The position numbers and the translations under genes are program-made. This document shows positions 25,760-37,661 of a DNA stretch of 64,000 nucleotides, in pieces; position 1 is the first letter of the stretch, and each line of letters begins with the position of its first letter. This DNA comes from Sphagnum compactum. Its lineage: Eukaryota; Bryophyta; Sphagnopsida; Sphagnales. The stretch spans positions 17,849,872-17,913,871 of the forward strand of contig OZ234497.1 of NCBI GenBank assembly GCA_965153455.1, in the 5' to 3' direction. A model generated the notes under the pieces. That model was not told where the DNA came from and searched no databases. It was given only the letters and a program-made list of their open reading frames with translations.

Positions 25760-26262
25760 TTGGTACCTTATTTATTATCCCCTTCTGACACAGCTACCCT
25801 AATAACTAGTTATCCTATTGACCTAGCTACTGTACTAACCACCTACCCTACTAACCTAGTTACCCTATTAATTACCCTAAACCCTAAATGCAATACCTGC
25901 ATTTTGGGTCACACCAAAAATACGCATGTGGGGTTTAAACCTTCTTTATACGAAGACCCTACCCTAAATGCAATACCTGCATTTTGGGCCATTTCGACAG
26001 TACGCATGTGGGGTTTAAACATCTTTATACGAAGATCCTACCCTAAATGCAATACCTGCATTTTGGGTCACACCAAAAATATGCATGTGGGGTTTAAGCC
26101 TTCTTTATACGAAAATCCTACCCTAAATGCAATACCTACATTTTGTACCTTATTTATTATCCCCTACTGACACAGCTACCCTAATAACTAGTTATCCTAT
26201 TGACCTAGCTACTGTACTAACCACCTACCCTACTAACCTAGCTACCTTATTAATTACATACC
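25760..26262. repeat. Composite repeat: ~80-base units inside a 385-base duplication
   Basis: ACCCTAAATGCAATACC occurs at 25881, 25961, 26040 and 26120, giving ~80-base units with TTTTGGGTCACACCA and GTGGGGTTTAAAC. The flanking segment TACCTTATTTATTATCCCC recurs at about 25762 and 26147, an offset of 385 bases. Matching 80-base units reappear at 35055-35335. The array is probably a subterminal region of MULE copy 2. Confidence 0.85.
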
Positions 26263-26460
26263 CTACTAACTTAACCACTAGACTAACTACCTACCCTACA
26301 TACACAACCACCCTATTGACATAAGTATTTTACAAACCTAGTCACCTTGATAATGTAACTTGTTTCTTATGTACTAACTTGCCTATCTACCTAACTACCT
26401 ATCTATCTATGTTTTTTACATAGCCAAATACCTAATTAACTACCTACTCATTTTTTCCAC
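26263..26460. repeat. Degenerate CTAC/CTAN simple repeats
   Basis: Runs of CTAACTACCTACC and TACCTAACTACC variants, followed by a C-rich stretch at 26458-26476. Low complexity, no coding signal. Confidence 0.6.
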
Positions 26461-26944
26461 CCCCACCCCCCCCCTCAATCTTACTAAATTTTGTTTACCT
26501 AATTTATTATTGAATGGACATTACAATACTCTTTTCATGTAAGTATTATAAGTATGTACTATTGGATTATGGTTTAGGTTTAGGGCTGAGACACATAAAT
26601 TAATTAATAAGTTTTTCACAAATGTATAGTAATTAATCTAAAGTAGGCTAAATTTGGGGGGAAATTTTTAGGGTTTACACATATGTGAAGTAGTACAATT
26701 GCATTCTATATCTTCTTAAAAAAGAGTGGAAAAATTTAAGTTGGAGAGATCATACAAAGGCCCACACAAAGGCAAAAGACATATCTTCTCTTTTGGTTTT
26801 GTATGAAATTTATTTGATTGTTTTTAAATATTAACATATTTTGCATTATATAATTTGTATAGTTTTTTGGGTTTAGGGCATATATCACTAAGACGTTTTT
26901 TTGTTAGGGTTTGTATAATTAGGGTTGTAATAAGGCTTATGAAA
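26461..26944. other. Spacer
   Basis: AT-rich, no gene recognised. A short stretch near 26650 (AAATTTGGGGGGAAATTTTTAGGGTTT) is similar to one near 35829. Confidence 0.35.
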
Positions 26945-28812
26945 AAATATCATTTGGATTTTTAGGGTTATGCTTTATTATTTAGTGTATAAGAATTTGG
27001 TTCACATATTTCAGAACTTAAGGTTTATACTCTAAATTTTGCTCATTGTATTGGTTTTTGATATTTTCACTTGTTTAGATCTATACCATAATTATGAATC
27101 TCCTTTGTTTCCTATGTTCCATAGTTGCTAGAATTTAATATTTTCTAACCCATTTTTGTATGAGTTATGATTTTTTAGGGTTACGTTTTCAATTGGGACT
27201 ACAAACTTTGGTGGAACGTTGTCATCTTTTATTCTTAAAGGTATGCATTTGTCTCTTGTTACTTCTTTTGTTTTTTTGTTTCTATTTTCACAATTCAACC
27301 TCTTTTCATTTCCTAGTTATTGGATATAGAAAGGGCATCAAATTTCATGAAGTATACAACCATAAATAAAGGTTTTATACCTTTACACGGTTATTTCATA
27401 TTCAATATCTCTTTGTAGTTTATTTGTTCATACCCATATGCAAATAATGCATTGACTACCCACAACCAGTGTGTGTTTTATGGCTTAAGGTAGGTATTGC
27501 ATTTTGGTCCTCTTAAACAGTGTGCATTAATTATCATTATGTGGGTATTGCTACATGGGGTTTTGCAAAATATCATTTGGATTTTTAGGGTTATGTTTTA
27601 TTATTTAGTGTATAGGAATTTGGTTCATATATTTCAGAACCTAAGGTTTATACTTTAAATTTTGCTCATTGTATTGGTTTTTTATCTTTTCACTTGTTTA
27701 GATCTATACCATAATTATGAATCTCTTTTGTTTCCTATGTTCCATAGTTACTAGAGTTTATATATTTTCTAACCCATTTTTGTACGAATTATGATTTTTT
27801 AGGGTTGCGTTTTCAATTGGGACTATAAACTTTGGTGGAACGTTGTCATCTTTTATTCTTAAAGGTATGTATTTGTCTCTTGTTACTTCTTTTGTTTTTT
27901 TGTTTATATTTTCACAATTCAACCTCTTTTCATTTCCTAGTTATTGGATATAGAAAGGGCATCAAGTTTCATTAAGTATACAACCATAAATAAAGGTTTT
28001 ATACCTTGACACGGTTATTTCATATTCAATATCTCTTTGTAGTTTATTTGTTCATACCCATATGCGAATAATGCATTGACTACCCACAACCAGTGTGTGT
28101 TTTATGGCTTAAGGTAGGTATTGCATTTTGGTCCTCTTAAACAGTGTGCATTAATTATCATTATGTGGGTATTGCTACATGGGGTTTTGCAAAATATCAT
28201 TTGGATTTTAAGGGTTATGTTTTATTATTTAGTGTATAAGAATTTGGTTCATATATTTCAGAACCTAAGGTTTATACTTTAAATTTTGCTCATTGTATTG
28301 GTTTTTTATCTTTTCACTTGTTTAGATCTATACCATAATTTGAATTTCCTTTGTTTCCATATGTTCCATAGTTACTAGAGTTTAATATTTTCTAACCCAT
28401 TTTTGTACGAATTATGATTTTTTAGGGTTGCGTTTTCAATTGGGACTATAAACTTTGGTGGAACGTTGTCATCTTTTATTCTTAAAGGTATGCATTTGTC
28501 TCTTGTTACTTCTTTTGTTTTTTTGTTTATATTTTCACAATTCAACCTCTTTTCATTTCCTAGTTATTGGATATAGAAAGGGCATCAAGTTTCATTAAGT
28601 ATACAACCATAAATAAAGGTTTTATACCTTTACACGGATATCTCATATTCAATATCTCTTTGTAGTTTATTTTTTCTTACCCATATGTGAATAATGCATT
28701 GACTACCCACAACCAGTGTGGGTTTTATGGCTTAAGGTAGGTATTGCATTTTGCACCTCTCAAACAGTGTGCATTAATTATCATTATGTGGGTATTGCTA
28801 CATGGGGTTTTC
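26945..28812. repeat. Three tandem ~624-base units
   Basis: AAATATCATTTGGATTTT starts units at 26945, 27568 and 28192 (spacings 623 and 624), each running through GGAACGTTGTCATCTTTTATTC to GTGGGTATTGCTACATGGGG. The copies differ by few bases, which indicates recent amplification. The array lies just upstream of the MULE copy 2 transposase exons, where a promoter would be expected. Confidence 0.9.
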
Positions 28813-29106
28813 AGACACTATGGGTTTAAGGTACAATACGGGTATTGCATATGTGAACATTTTCAATGATGGGAGGTTTAATAGCTCAATGTGGGTATTG
28901 CCAAAGTTTGTTTTAGTATATGGGTTCATAATGCAAATATTGTACGTTATGTACATTGGAATACTAGGTATTTTATATCATGATATGGGTGTTGTAATGG
29001 GAATTCCAAGTCACAACATTGATTTTAAAGGAGCCATGTATGTATTGCATTTTGGGTTTTTGTTCAATGATGAATGTTTAGAGAATTATAAATTCTCTTG
29101 GTGCAG

Positions 29107-30697
29107 GAATTTGTCCTACTTCCTTCAATCATGGGAAGGGTTCCAAAGTCCCATTCCATTCATGTCCAAAACCCCACCAAGTCCCCTTTCTCAAACAAAG
29201 ACTTGGTGTGGACGTTTGGGATACGCCATGGAGGGCAAAATAAAGTGACCATTCAATTTGCTTATGTTCCATATGCTCGCATCTCGGAATTCTTGGAAGG
29301 TGAACGAGGGGATACAAGCACCCCTGTGGAATGGAATGTTTACAAAAACTTTCCAAGCCAAACGGATGTCAAGCAACCAACTATCAAAAACCACCTCGGG
29401 CATACATGGTAAACATTTATGGCATTAACCTTTTTAATTTCTTTAATTCATATACCAAAGATGTAATCATTTATGTTTTGAAAGTTTTTTGGTCTAGGTA
29501 TCAATGCGGATATGGACCAGAGGACTATCGAGAAAATTCAACCCACACTCGATCTATTAAACGAGGATGCCTAGCGTCATTCTCAATCAAACGTCTATAC
29601 ACACGACCTGATGTGGTTGAGATCACAATTTATCATAAGGCCATACACGAATTGATGGGTCATTCGCACATGGTGAGCATGACCCATAGTCCATTTCTCG
29701 TATGTCTCTTATGCTCCACGCATGTCACAAGCATTGAAAGACCACATATGGGCCCAACTAAGCTTAGGTTACATGACCAAACAAATATATGACAAGCATA
29801 AAGCAATTTGGTGGGAACGTGTGAATGCAGGTCAAAGCATGACACGAGATGATTTCATTCGGCTTCAAGACATTGCATATTTGGATCGGAAACATAAGAA
29901 AGGGAGTTGGCGTTTACACACTAACCCTGCAATTTCAATTCGGTCTTGGGCTCTCCAACATCCGGAAGATGTGTTCTTTTTCCAAGATGTTGGTGAAATC
30001 AACGGAACTCAAGTCCCATTCACCATAGGTATTCAAACACCAACTCAATGCGAGTCCATGCTATCATATGGTCACAATGGTGCCATTTCTGTGGATGCCA
30101 CATTTGGCACAAATGACATGAAATTCCATCTATTCACCTTGATGGGGTTTGATGATCATCGCACGGGTGTCCCTTTAGCCTGGATCATTACAAGTAGGCA
30201 AACAGTTCAAGATTTGATCGAATGGTTGAAACCATTAAAAGAGAAGATGTTATCACACATGCCACATTGGAAACCATCATGTTTTCTCGTTGATGATGCA
30301 CCTCAAGAATTGAAGGCATTACGGTTAGTTTTATACCTAATATCGACTTTGTGTTTATTTCCTTAAATGTTTTTTAATATCTTTCATAAAATTCTTGATT
30401 ACTTCAAATGCATTTTATGGGTTACTAACCCCATCCACTCATGGAGATTTTATTGCATATGTGTCCTTATTAGGGTCGTATGGGGTATGGACAAGGTTCC
30501 CATCTACCTTTGTTGTTGACATGTTCTCAAAGCATGGCACTTACGTGGTACTGAAAAAATCAAAGATGTGGAAGTGCGGGGTGGAATCCTCCAAGACCTT
30601 CATGATGTGATGTACATGTCCATCAATCATGGAGAAACAATTGATGACTTCAAAGAGCGTGGGAGGGTTGCTGTGAGAGAAAGCCTTCATAAACATA
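29107..30697 (+). pseudogene. FAR1-like MULE transposase, copy 2, N-terminal and DDE part
   Basis: Exon-like blocks with canonical splice sites: 29107-29408 (acceptor GTGCAG, donor GGTAAAC), 29498-30323 (acceptor GGTCTAG, donor GGTTAGT) and 30474 onward (acceptor ATTAG). The main open run is 29722-30366. Motifs: LRYM-like helix, YDKHKAIWWERVNAGQSM, IAYLDRKHKKGSW, HPEDVFFFQD, then ISVDATFGTNDMKFHLFTLM with catalytic Asp (about 30089), LAWIITSRQTVQDL, and CFLVDDAPQELKAL with the second Asp (about 30290). After the third acceptor, WGMDKVPIYLCC is followed by TGA where the family has Trp. Two closely spaced frameshifts sit near 29670-29720. A CACTA element interrupts the frame at 30697. Better preserved than copy 1 but not functional as it stands. 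Confidence 0.88.
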
Positions 30698-32555
30698 CAC
30701 TAGTAGAAATTGGCTAAAATGTAACCAATCTCTTTGCGACTACATGCGACTATCAGTTATTTGCAACTACATTTGGACATTTTTGCAACTATTTCTTGTG
30801 TTGGTCATATTTGCAACTACAATGCAACTAGTTTGGTGTTCATCCTTCCATGTGAACAACATTTAGTTAAATTTTCATCCAAGAAGAACAATTTATGTCC
30901 CATTAGTTGCAAATGTGACCAATTTAGTTGTAACTCTATAAGTATATAAAGGTATATTTTGTGAATTTTAAAAAATATAGTTCGGTGTATTAGGATTTAT
31001 AAATGTATAATTTGAATGTATATGAACAACCATATTAAATGTGTATTCAAATATTATTATTATCATAAATGGCCTCGATATTATGGTTACATTAAATGGT
31101 ATATATTTTGAGTATATCAAAATTATACATAAGATATTTGTTAAATATATTGTGCCCATATTATAGGTTTATCCAAACCATTTTATTATACTTTTTAAAA
31201 TTATTAAAAATGACATTTATTATTATTTGTATTAATATTATATTATATATTTATATTAATTACATGTAATAAAAACTACATTTAAATATTATCTTTAACT
31301 AAAATTTAAAAACAATAATATCTTGTTACATAATGATCATAATGATGATGATATTAGAATGATAAGAAAAATAATTCTATAATTATTGAAGTAATTATAA
31401 AAATTTAAATATATTATTAAATTATTATTAAATTCTTTTCAAATGACTAATGTACTTATTATGAACTAATTTTTATTTCTTAAAAAAATGAAAACTTAAT
31501 TATAGTAAATTATAATAGTCTAACAAGTGACATATAATAATAATAATAATAATAATAGTAATAAAATAGCTAACCTAGGCTAGTGACAAATCACATTATT
31601 GTTATTATTATTATAATTAATCAATTATGAAATATTATTAGATTAATATAATAATTATTAAGAAATATTAATATATAGTTTTTCAATTTTTGTATTTAAA
31701 ATTTATAGTTGATATTTATTAATTATTTAATAATTCAATGATTATAATCATTTACTAATATATATTTCTAATTTTCAGTTCTATTATTTTATATTTTATA
31801 ATAAGTATTGTATTAGTTAGAATGGAAATATAATAAATTATTATACAAATGCAGAAATTATTTTCGAAGGAAAAATATAATTATTAAAAATATATAATAT
31901 TTATTGTAATATTTCATAAATCAATTAATGAGTGAATTAATAATATGAATAATAATAATAAAATAGTTAACCTTGGCTACCAACTAGCTACAATAATAAT
32001 TGAATTAATGATATTTTTACTATTAAATATTTAATCATATATTTACTATTAACTATATAAATGAAAATAATAATGGGAGTAATTATAATAAAATAGTTAG
32101 CCTAGGCTAGGTTTTAATTATATTATTAGGTATAAAAAACCTAATAGTCAATATTTATAATTAATAGTTATTAATAATTAAATACTGAATATTTCAGTTA
32201 TTATATTAATTTATTTGGTTACGAAATAATAATTTATTACTTAGTAATAATTAGCTAAATAATTCAATATTAGCCAATTATAAGTTAATAAATTGGTTGA
32301 TAGATTATTATAGTTAATATAATATTATGGTTTATCTAACTAATAAATTAATTAATATTTAATAATAATATAATAAATTCAGTAAGAATAAGATATTGAT
32401 TATTATTACTATAAATTATTAGTTAGTTTTTAGTTTAGTTGTTAATTAATTAATCAACAAGTTTATTAATTTATTTTTCTATATTTCATTTGTTAAATAA
32501 TTAATAATTATATTAGTTAATTAGTTAACTAGTTAGGTGTCACTTATTTACTTAA

Positions 32556-32716
32556 TTATATACTTTTCAAGATGGGAATGATAACCAAAACATATGGGAT
32601 AAACTTTTTAGTTGCAAGTCGTTTGCAACTGAACATTTTTTAGTCGTAAACGACTTGCAACTAAAAAGTTTATCCCATATGTTTTGGCTTTCATTCGCAT
32701 CTTGAAAAGTATATAA
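32556..32716. repeat. Long near-perfect hairpin inside CACTA
   Basis: Arms 32585-32624 and 32648-32687 are perfect complements over 40 bases, with imperfect extension to about 32556 and 32716 and a 23-base loop. The arms contain the subterminal motif (AGTTGCAAGTCGTTT). It could be a miniature foldback element or a small-RNA-producing hairpin; no expression evidence exists here. Confidence 0.85.
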
Positions 32717-32819
32717 ACAAGGTGTTTTGTCTTACATTTACATATGAAAATAAATGGGCATATGGGATGAGTCATTAAATATGACTTGACCCAAAATAAA
32801 ATATAAATATTCATGTATT

Positions 32820-32965
32820 TACACCTAACTACCTACTTCCCTAACTTGCCTACCTATTTTTCTACCTACCTACCTACCTAAGTAGGTATTTGGCCTAGGT
32901 AGGTAAATAGGTCCTATCTAGATAAGTGTTTAGCCTAAATGGGTAGGTAGGTACTTAATACAACC
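32820..32965. repeat. CTAC/GTAG simple repeat with internal inversion
   Basis: TACCTACCTACCTA changes at about 32880 into TAGGTAGGTA-type sequence, making a local palindrome around ACCTAAGTAGGT. Confidence 0.6.
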
Positions 32966-33394
32966 TACATACCTAAATATTGATTTAAATTTAATTTGAA
33001 AATATCAATTAATATGCCACGTGGCAAATTTTTATTGCACCACGTGTCACAATTTAAACCATCCAAACATAAAAATTAAACATCTTAGATTATTTCAAAA
33101 TAATAATAAAATATTTTCAATTATTAAGAGTTGGGACACGTGGCAACACATAACTTGTTCCCATTGTTCACCAAAAAAGTTGCATCTTAATTGCAAACGA
33201 CAATACGTATATGACTAATCATAGGATAAAAGCGTATTTTGTTGACTTTTCTTTCATCCAAAATTCGTTGTCGTTTGCAACTAGTGTCAATGCGACTTGT
33301 CCAACGCGACTATTAAAATTTTAGTTGCAAATGTCGCTTGCAACTAAAAATTAGTCACATGGACCAGTCGCAAAATGACCATGTTCTACTAGTG

Positions 33395-34521
33395 ATAGGC
33401 CTGGTGATGCGTGGACAAACTATTTCTAGACTTATTACCATCAATTTGGTAAGTGATAATATTTATCATGGTTTAGCATTCAAAATTATTTTGTATAATG
33501 TTATTCATCCTTATGTATTGTGTTTATGTTTGTAGAATTATGGATGGTGGGTGTTCGAAGAGTGCCCCATTCCAACCAAGACACCCAAGCGAGCATTGAA
33601 TCATATCATGGTGCGTTGAAACGTTGGCTTGCTCTTGACACAAAAGGCCTTAGAAGGCGTAGGATTGACTGGTTGGTGTGGCGATTAACAACAACCATTG
33701 CACGCCACTACATGCACACATTGGAAATGAAAAAGAGGGGTTTCATAAAAAACAAGGTTATGGAGGCCATTATTACACGAAGTGTGGAAATGGCAGCCCT
33801 TATTCCACTCAGCCATGTGTACCAACCAACCCTTGAGAGTGATGGAGCTTGGGCCGTACGGAGCCAACGCCTTCCCAATGTTATTTACACGGTGAAATTC
33901 CCATTCACCGAAATGTTTTGTTGCACATGCAAATGGGCATTGCGAGGGAACATGTGTAAACACCAAATTAAGGTCATTCTCACATGCACAGACATTTCTC
34001 AAGAGGATATCATTCATTACTGTGGAACATGGTATGGATCACATCGTGGAGGGTTGGGTCACATGTTTGCAGACCCGCAACATATTCCAGATGATATGGA
34101 GTCCAATGATGATGACGAAGATGATCATCTTGAAGGTGATGATGGGATCATGGAATTTGATGGGCTCATGAACATGGAGCAAAATGATCTCCCTATGGGT
34201 GCCATTGTAGGGTCTAATGAGACAATAAATTCATCAACCCCAATGGAAAGGGCTCTTGCACAATTGGTCACTACAATGCAAGAGATCACAAATGAATGTA
34301 AAGAAGGCGATGTGACACTTTGTGAACATGCCACCTCACACATGAGAGTATTGGCATGTAAATTCGTAACATACGCCTCACAAAGGCAAATGCAATTTCA
34401 CACCCAGGATTGGTGTTACGCCGTGTAGAAGATGGATTGGGAAATAGTGTCAAACGGCTCAAAGATTGGCATGAAACAATGCTCAATCACACAAATGTAC
34501 GTACTAAACGATGTCACGAAT
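33395..34521 (+). pseudogene. MULE transposase copy 2, C-terminal part with SWIM finger
   Basis: Continuation of the transposase after the CACTA insertion. A short exon remnant runs to about 33450 (TAG stop in WTNYF-stop-TYYHQF, then GGTAAGTG). The acceptor TTTGTAG ends at about 33535, and the main open run continues to 34428. Motifs: HSNQDTQASIESYHGALKRWL, RRIDWLVWRLTTTIARHYMH, and a SWIM zinc finger CTCKWALRGNMCKH (C-x-C-x8-C-x-H, about 33932-33964). An acidic Asp/Glu-rich stretch follows (about 34090-34160), then a C-terminal coiled-coil-like segment. A 1-base shift near 34360 moves the last ~50 codons, which end at the TAA near 34521, into another frame. The SWIM finger is typical of FAR1/MuDR-type proteins and binds DNA or protein. 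Confidence 0.88.
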
Positions 34522-35054
34522 AAATGTTTCAATTACTAATCAAGATTGTTGCCATTGGCACTAAGAATTTTCTTTTAGAATCGATTTTGTATGGAGGAAA
34601 TCATACCCCAAATTCTTTGAACATCATGTATTCAACACACACATGAAGTCTAATATGGCACAAAGGTTATTATTGTTTCCAAGTAATAAGCACAAAAAAT
34701 GTGAAATGCAAAAACACAAGGATAATGATTATATTAGTGTTAGATGCAGGTATTGTAACTAGGCCCCAAAATCCCAGTTGGTAAAAGTAAGTACAAGTGC
34801 AAGTATTGCAATTATGCCCCAAAATTCCAGTTGGTAAAGGTAAGTACGAATGTAGGTATTGCAATGAAACCCCAACATTCCAGTTGTTAAAGGTAAGTAC
34901 AAGTTCGGGTATTGCAAGTTTAAATGAAAAACAAGCCTAAATGCAATCCCCACATGTTTAAAAAAAAACCCATCTAAATGGTTTGGATACCCTTAAGTGA
35001 AGACCTAGCCCTAAACACAATATGCAGACACAAAATAACTTTGAAATAACCCTA
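34522..35054. repeat. Diverged ~60-base units with GGTATTGCA
   Basis: Between about 34745 and 34920, three units contain AGGTATTGNAA, CCCCAAAATNCCAGTTGGT and AAGTAAGTAC. Rest unassigned. Downstream of the MULE transposase stop. Confidence 0.6.
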
Positions 35055-35335
35055 CCCTAAATGCAATACCTTCATTTTGGGCCATTTCGAAAGTACGCAT
35101 GTGGGGTTTAAGCATCTTTATACGAAGATCCTACCCTAAATGTAATACCTGCATTTTGGGTCACACCAGAAATACGCATGTGGGGTTTAAGCATCTTTAT
35201 ACGAAGATCCTACCCTAAATGCAATACCTGCATTTTGGGTCACACCAAAAATACGAATGTGGGGTTTAAGCCTTCTTTAAATGAAGATCCTACCCTAAAT
35301 GTAATACCTACATTTTGGGTCACTCCAAAATAATT
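35055..35335. repeat. ~79-base tandem array, same family as 25881-26150
   Basis: ACCCTAAATG starts at 35055, 35133, 35212 and 35292; units share ATTTTGGGTCACACC, ACGCATGTGGGGTTTAAGC and TATACGAAGATCC with the array ~9 kb upstream, in the same orientation. Confidence 0.88.
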
Positions 35336-36719
35336 AGTTAATTTCAAATTAATATGCTAACAAAGGTGTGTCTAGAGGTTACGGTTGTTGATTAGGAGTT
35401 CCATGATTCTTACTTTGTTTCATGAATTTGAAAAGAGGTTGTATTGTTTGTGGAACAAATAATACAATGACAATTGTGATCAAGTTTATCTTGGTGTAGG
35501 AATTTTTCATGAAAAAACTGAACTTACAATCTATAACATGGAATAATTATCTTAAATAGTGATTTCAATAACTTATTAAAACAAAAATATACTTAAGTTA
35601 ATTAATCAAATATCAAATTAATCAATTTGATTTTTAGATCCAACTTTTTATTATCCAAGTAAATAAAGTTAAGCCAAATGATTAGTTAATTATTTCAAAT
35701 AAATAAATGATTATCTAATTCTTGATAATTATTCATCTAAATTATCTGAAATAATGGTCTATTAATTATTTAATTATATGACAAAATTTCTTGATAATAC
35801 ATTAATTATCAGAAATACTTTATATTAAATTGGGGGGAAATTTTTTGGGTTTAGACATATGTGAAACAATACAATCTCATCTATATTTTCTTCAAAGAGA
35901 TTGGGAAAATTAAGTTGGAGTTATCACACAAAGGTAAGAAACAAACCTTATGTGAAAACCCAACCCTGAATGCAATACAAAGTTTGTTGAGATCAAAAAA
36001 TAAAAAGTTCAAGCTTAAAATTTCTTCAAAGATGTTCATTTTTTCTTCCCCCCTTTTAAAGTTGTATACTGATTTCAGAAAACATAAATATAAAGTCTCT
36101 AATTTAACAAGATTTTAAACTATGTTTAAAAAAAAATCAAAGCACATAAATTTATACTTTTTCTTTCATGTTTCACATAATAATAAAAATGATCTCTCCC
36201 ACATATTAATCCTATGTTTGATTGAAATTTTATTATATAATTTTTTTGATATATAGTAAATAAATTCTTGGTTTAAATAATCATATAGTGGGTCAAAATT
36301 ATACGAAACCTTAACCCTAAATGCAATAGCCATATTCAAGTTCATTTCAAAATAACCCATAGGTGAATAAGGTAAAACCTACAATGAAAGGGCAACCTTA
36401 AATGTAATACCCACATGTAAGGTCGCTTTGAAATACCCAATATGTAGTTTGGGTGCGCCCTTGAATGAAGACCAAGGCCTAGATTTAATACCTACATGCA
36501 AGTTCATACTGAAATAATCCATATGTGATTGAGGCAAACCTTATGTGAAGACCCTAAACCCTAAATGCAATACCCGCATGTAACGTCATTTCAACATAAC
36601 TAATAGGTGTTCTGGGTATCCAAAATATGTCTTTTTATATACCTAAATTAATTATTATTTTGAATTAATTTTATGACAAAATGTAAGTTTTTTGCTGCGC
36701 AACTATTATGGGACCTATT
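35336..36719. other. AT-rich spacer with scattered ATGCAATACC motifs
   Basis: No gene recognised. ATGCAATACNC or close variants recur near 35965, 36317, 36395, 36490 and 36565, continuing the motif seen in the flanking arrays. Confidence 0.45.
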
Positions 36720-37000
36720 TATATGCGGGTATTGCAAGAGATGCAAAAAAAAAACCAACGGCTATTATGGAAACTATATGCAAGTATTGCAAGGAATGTT
36801 AAAAAAACCCAACGAATACCATGGGACCCATATGCGGGTATTGCAACGAATGAAGAATGTCAGCAATTATTTGTGGCCCATATGCGGGTATTGCAAGGAA
36901 TGCAAAATGCAAACAGCTATTATGGGACTTATATGCGGGTATTGCAATGAATGCAAAATGCCTGCAGCTATTTTAGGACTTATATGCGAGTATTGCATAT
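36720..37000. repeat. ~52-base units with ATATGCGGGTATTGCAA
   Basis: Six units at about 36721, 36777, 36830, 36880, 36931 and 36982, each with TATGCNNGTATTGCA followed by NGAATGCAAAA or variants. The motif is in the opposite orientation to ATGCAATACC in the arrays at 25881 and 35055. Open frames at 36673-37086 and 36708-36950 are by-products of the repeat. Confidence 0.8.
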
Positions 37001-37419
37001 TTGAAAATCTCCTTATGGAATTTATAATAGAAAATGATGTAGGTATTATATGTTTAAAATGTGTGTATTGTTTTAAAACCCTTTAGGTGATGTGAGTCCT
37101 ATTATATTAGATGTAAGTATTGCACAATGTTCATTTTGATCTTAGGTTTGATTCTTACATCTCAAGTACTAAGAAAATTATGACAAAGAAGACATATGAT
37201 TAACCATATACCCATAAAACAAGTGTGAGTAGAAGATACTATTATATTGATAAAAGATGTACAAAAATGGGTGCATGAAAAATTACTAAAGAACCCTATG
37301 AAAAAAAAGCGTTGGTTCTCTATAACATATCAAAGGATCGAAATTCAAAATTGGGTAGTCCAAAAAATAAAAGGGCTACAAAACTTAACTAACTATATAG
37401 AGTGAAACCCTAACCCATA

Positions 37420-37566
37420 TCAGTATTTACAATCCCGTGTTTAGCTCGGTATGCAGCTGCTGCATTTGCAGCCTTTGCTGCATGAGGAGCAGTGTAAAAA
37501 TGTCAGCGTTGCATCTCAACCTAAACTACAGTTGTAACAAACTCTTCCTTTGTTTGGCCCTGAACC
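37420..37566 (-). pseudogene. Candidate downstream exon of zinc-finger ORF
   Basis: After the 37661 donor, a TTTATAG acceptor at 37567-37573 (minus strand) opens a frame in phase: GRVQGQTKEEFVTTVV, stop, VEMQR, stop, then HFYTAPHAAKAANAAAAYRA. The Ala-rich tail and its spacing weakly recall the second half of an AP2/ERF domain. Two stops make it dead if it is an exon. Confidence 0.35.
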
Positions 37567-37661
37567 CTATAAACACCCAAAAACCACCAAGTTAAACCCT
37601 AACACACCTTGGATGAAATGCAATAATAAAACAATAAACATTGCTTATTATTGTTTCTTAC

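Larger units (their letters stand above)
30698..33394. mobile_element. Non-autonomous CACTA (CMC/EnSpm) transposon nested in MULE
   Basis: The element starts CACTAGTAGAA and ends TTCTACTAGTG, a perfect 11-base terminal inverted repeat with the CACTA signature. It is flanked by the 3-base direct repeat ATA (30695-30697 and 33395-33397), the target-site length of CACTA elements. Subterminal copies of TTGCAACTA/TAGTTGCAA are clustered at both ends (about 30765-30930 and 33180-33350), as expected of transposase-binding repeats. The 2.7 kb interior is extremely AT-rich with no transposase frame, so it would depend on a partner in trans. Removing it rejoins the MULE frame (K-H | R-P-G-D-A-W). Confidence 0.93.

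Noticed and set aside
25881-26150. CRISPR-like or telomere-like array
   Set aside because: The units are contiguous 80-base tandem repeats without unique spacers, in a plant context; CCCTAAA occurs only once per unit.
25760-26324. Frames with LLITYPTNL-type repeats
   Set aside because: Encoded by tandem ACCCTAAATGC and CTAC repeats; not a protein gene.
29129-29403. Minus-strand frames over the MULE N-terminal exon
   Set aside because: Shadow frames of the plus-strand transposase, which has clear family motifs and splice sites.
33685-34343. Minus-strand frames opposite the SWIM domain
   Set aside because: Antisense shadows of the transposase C-terminal part.
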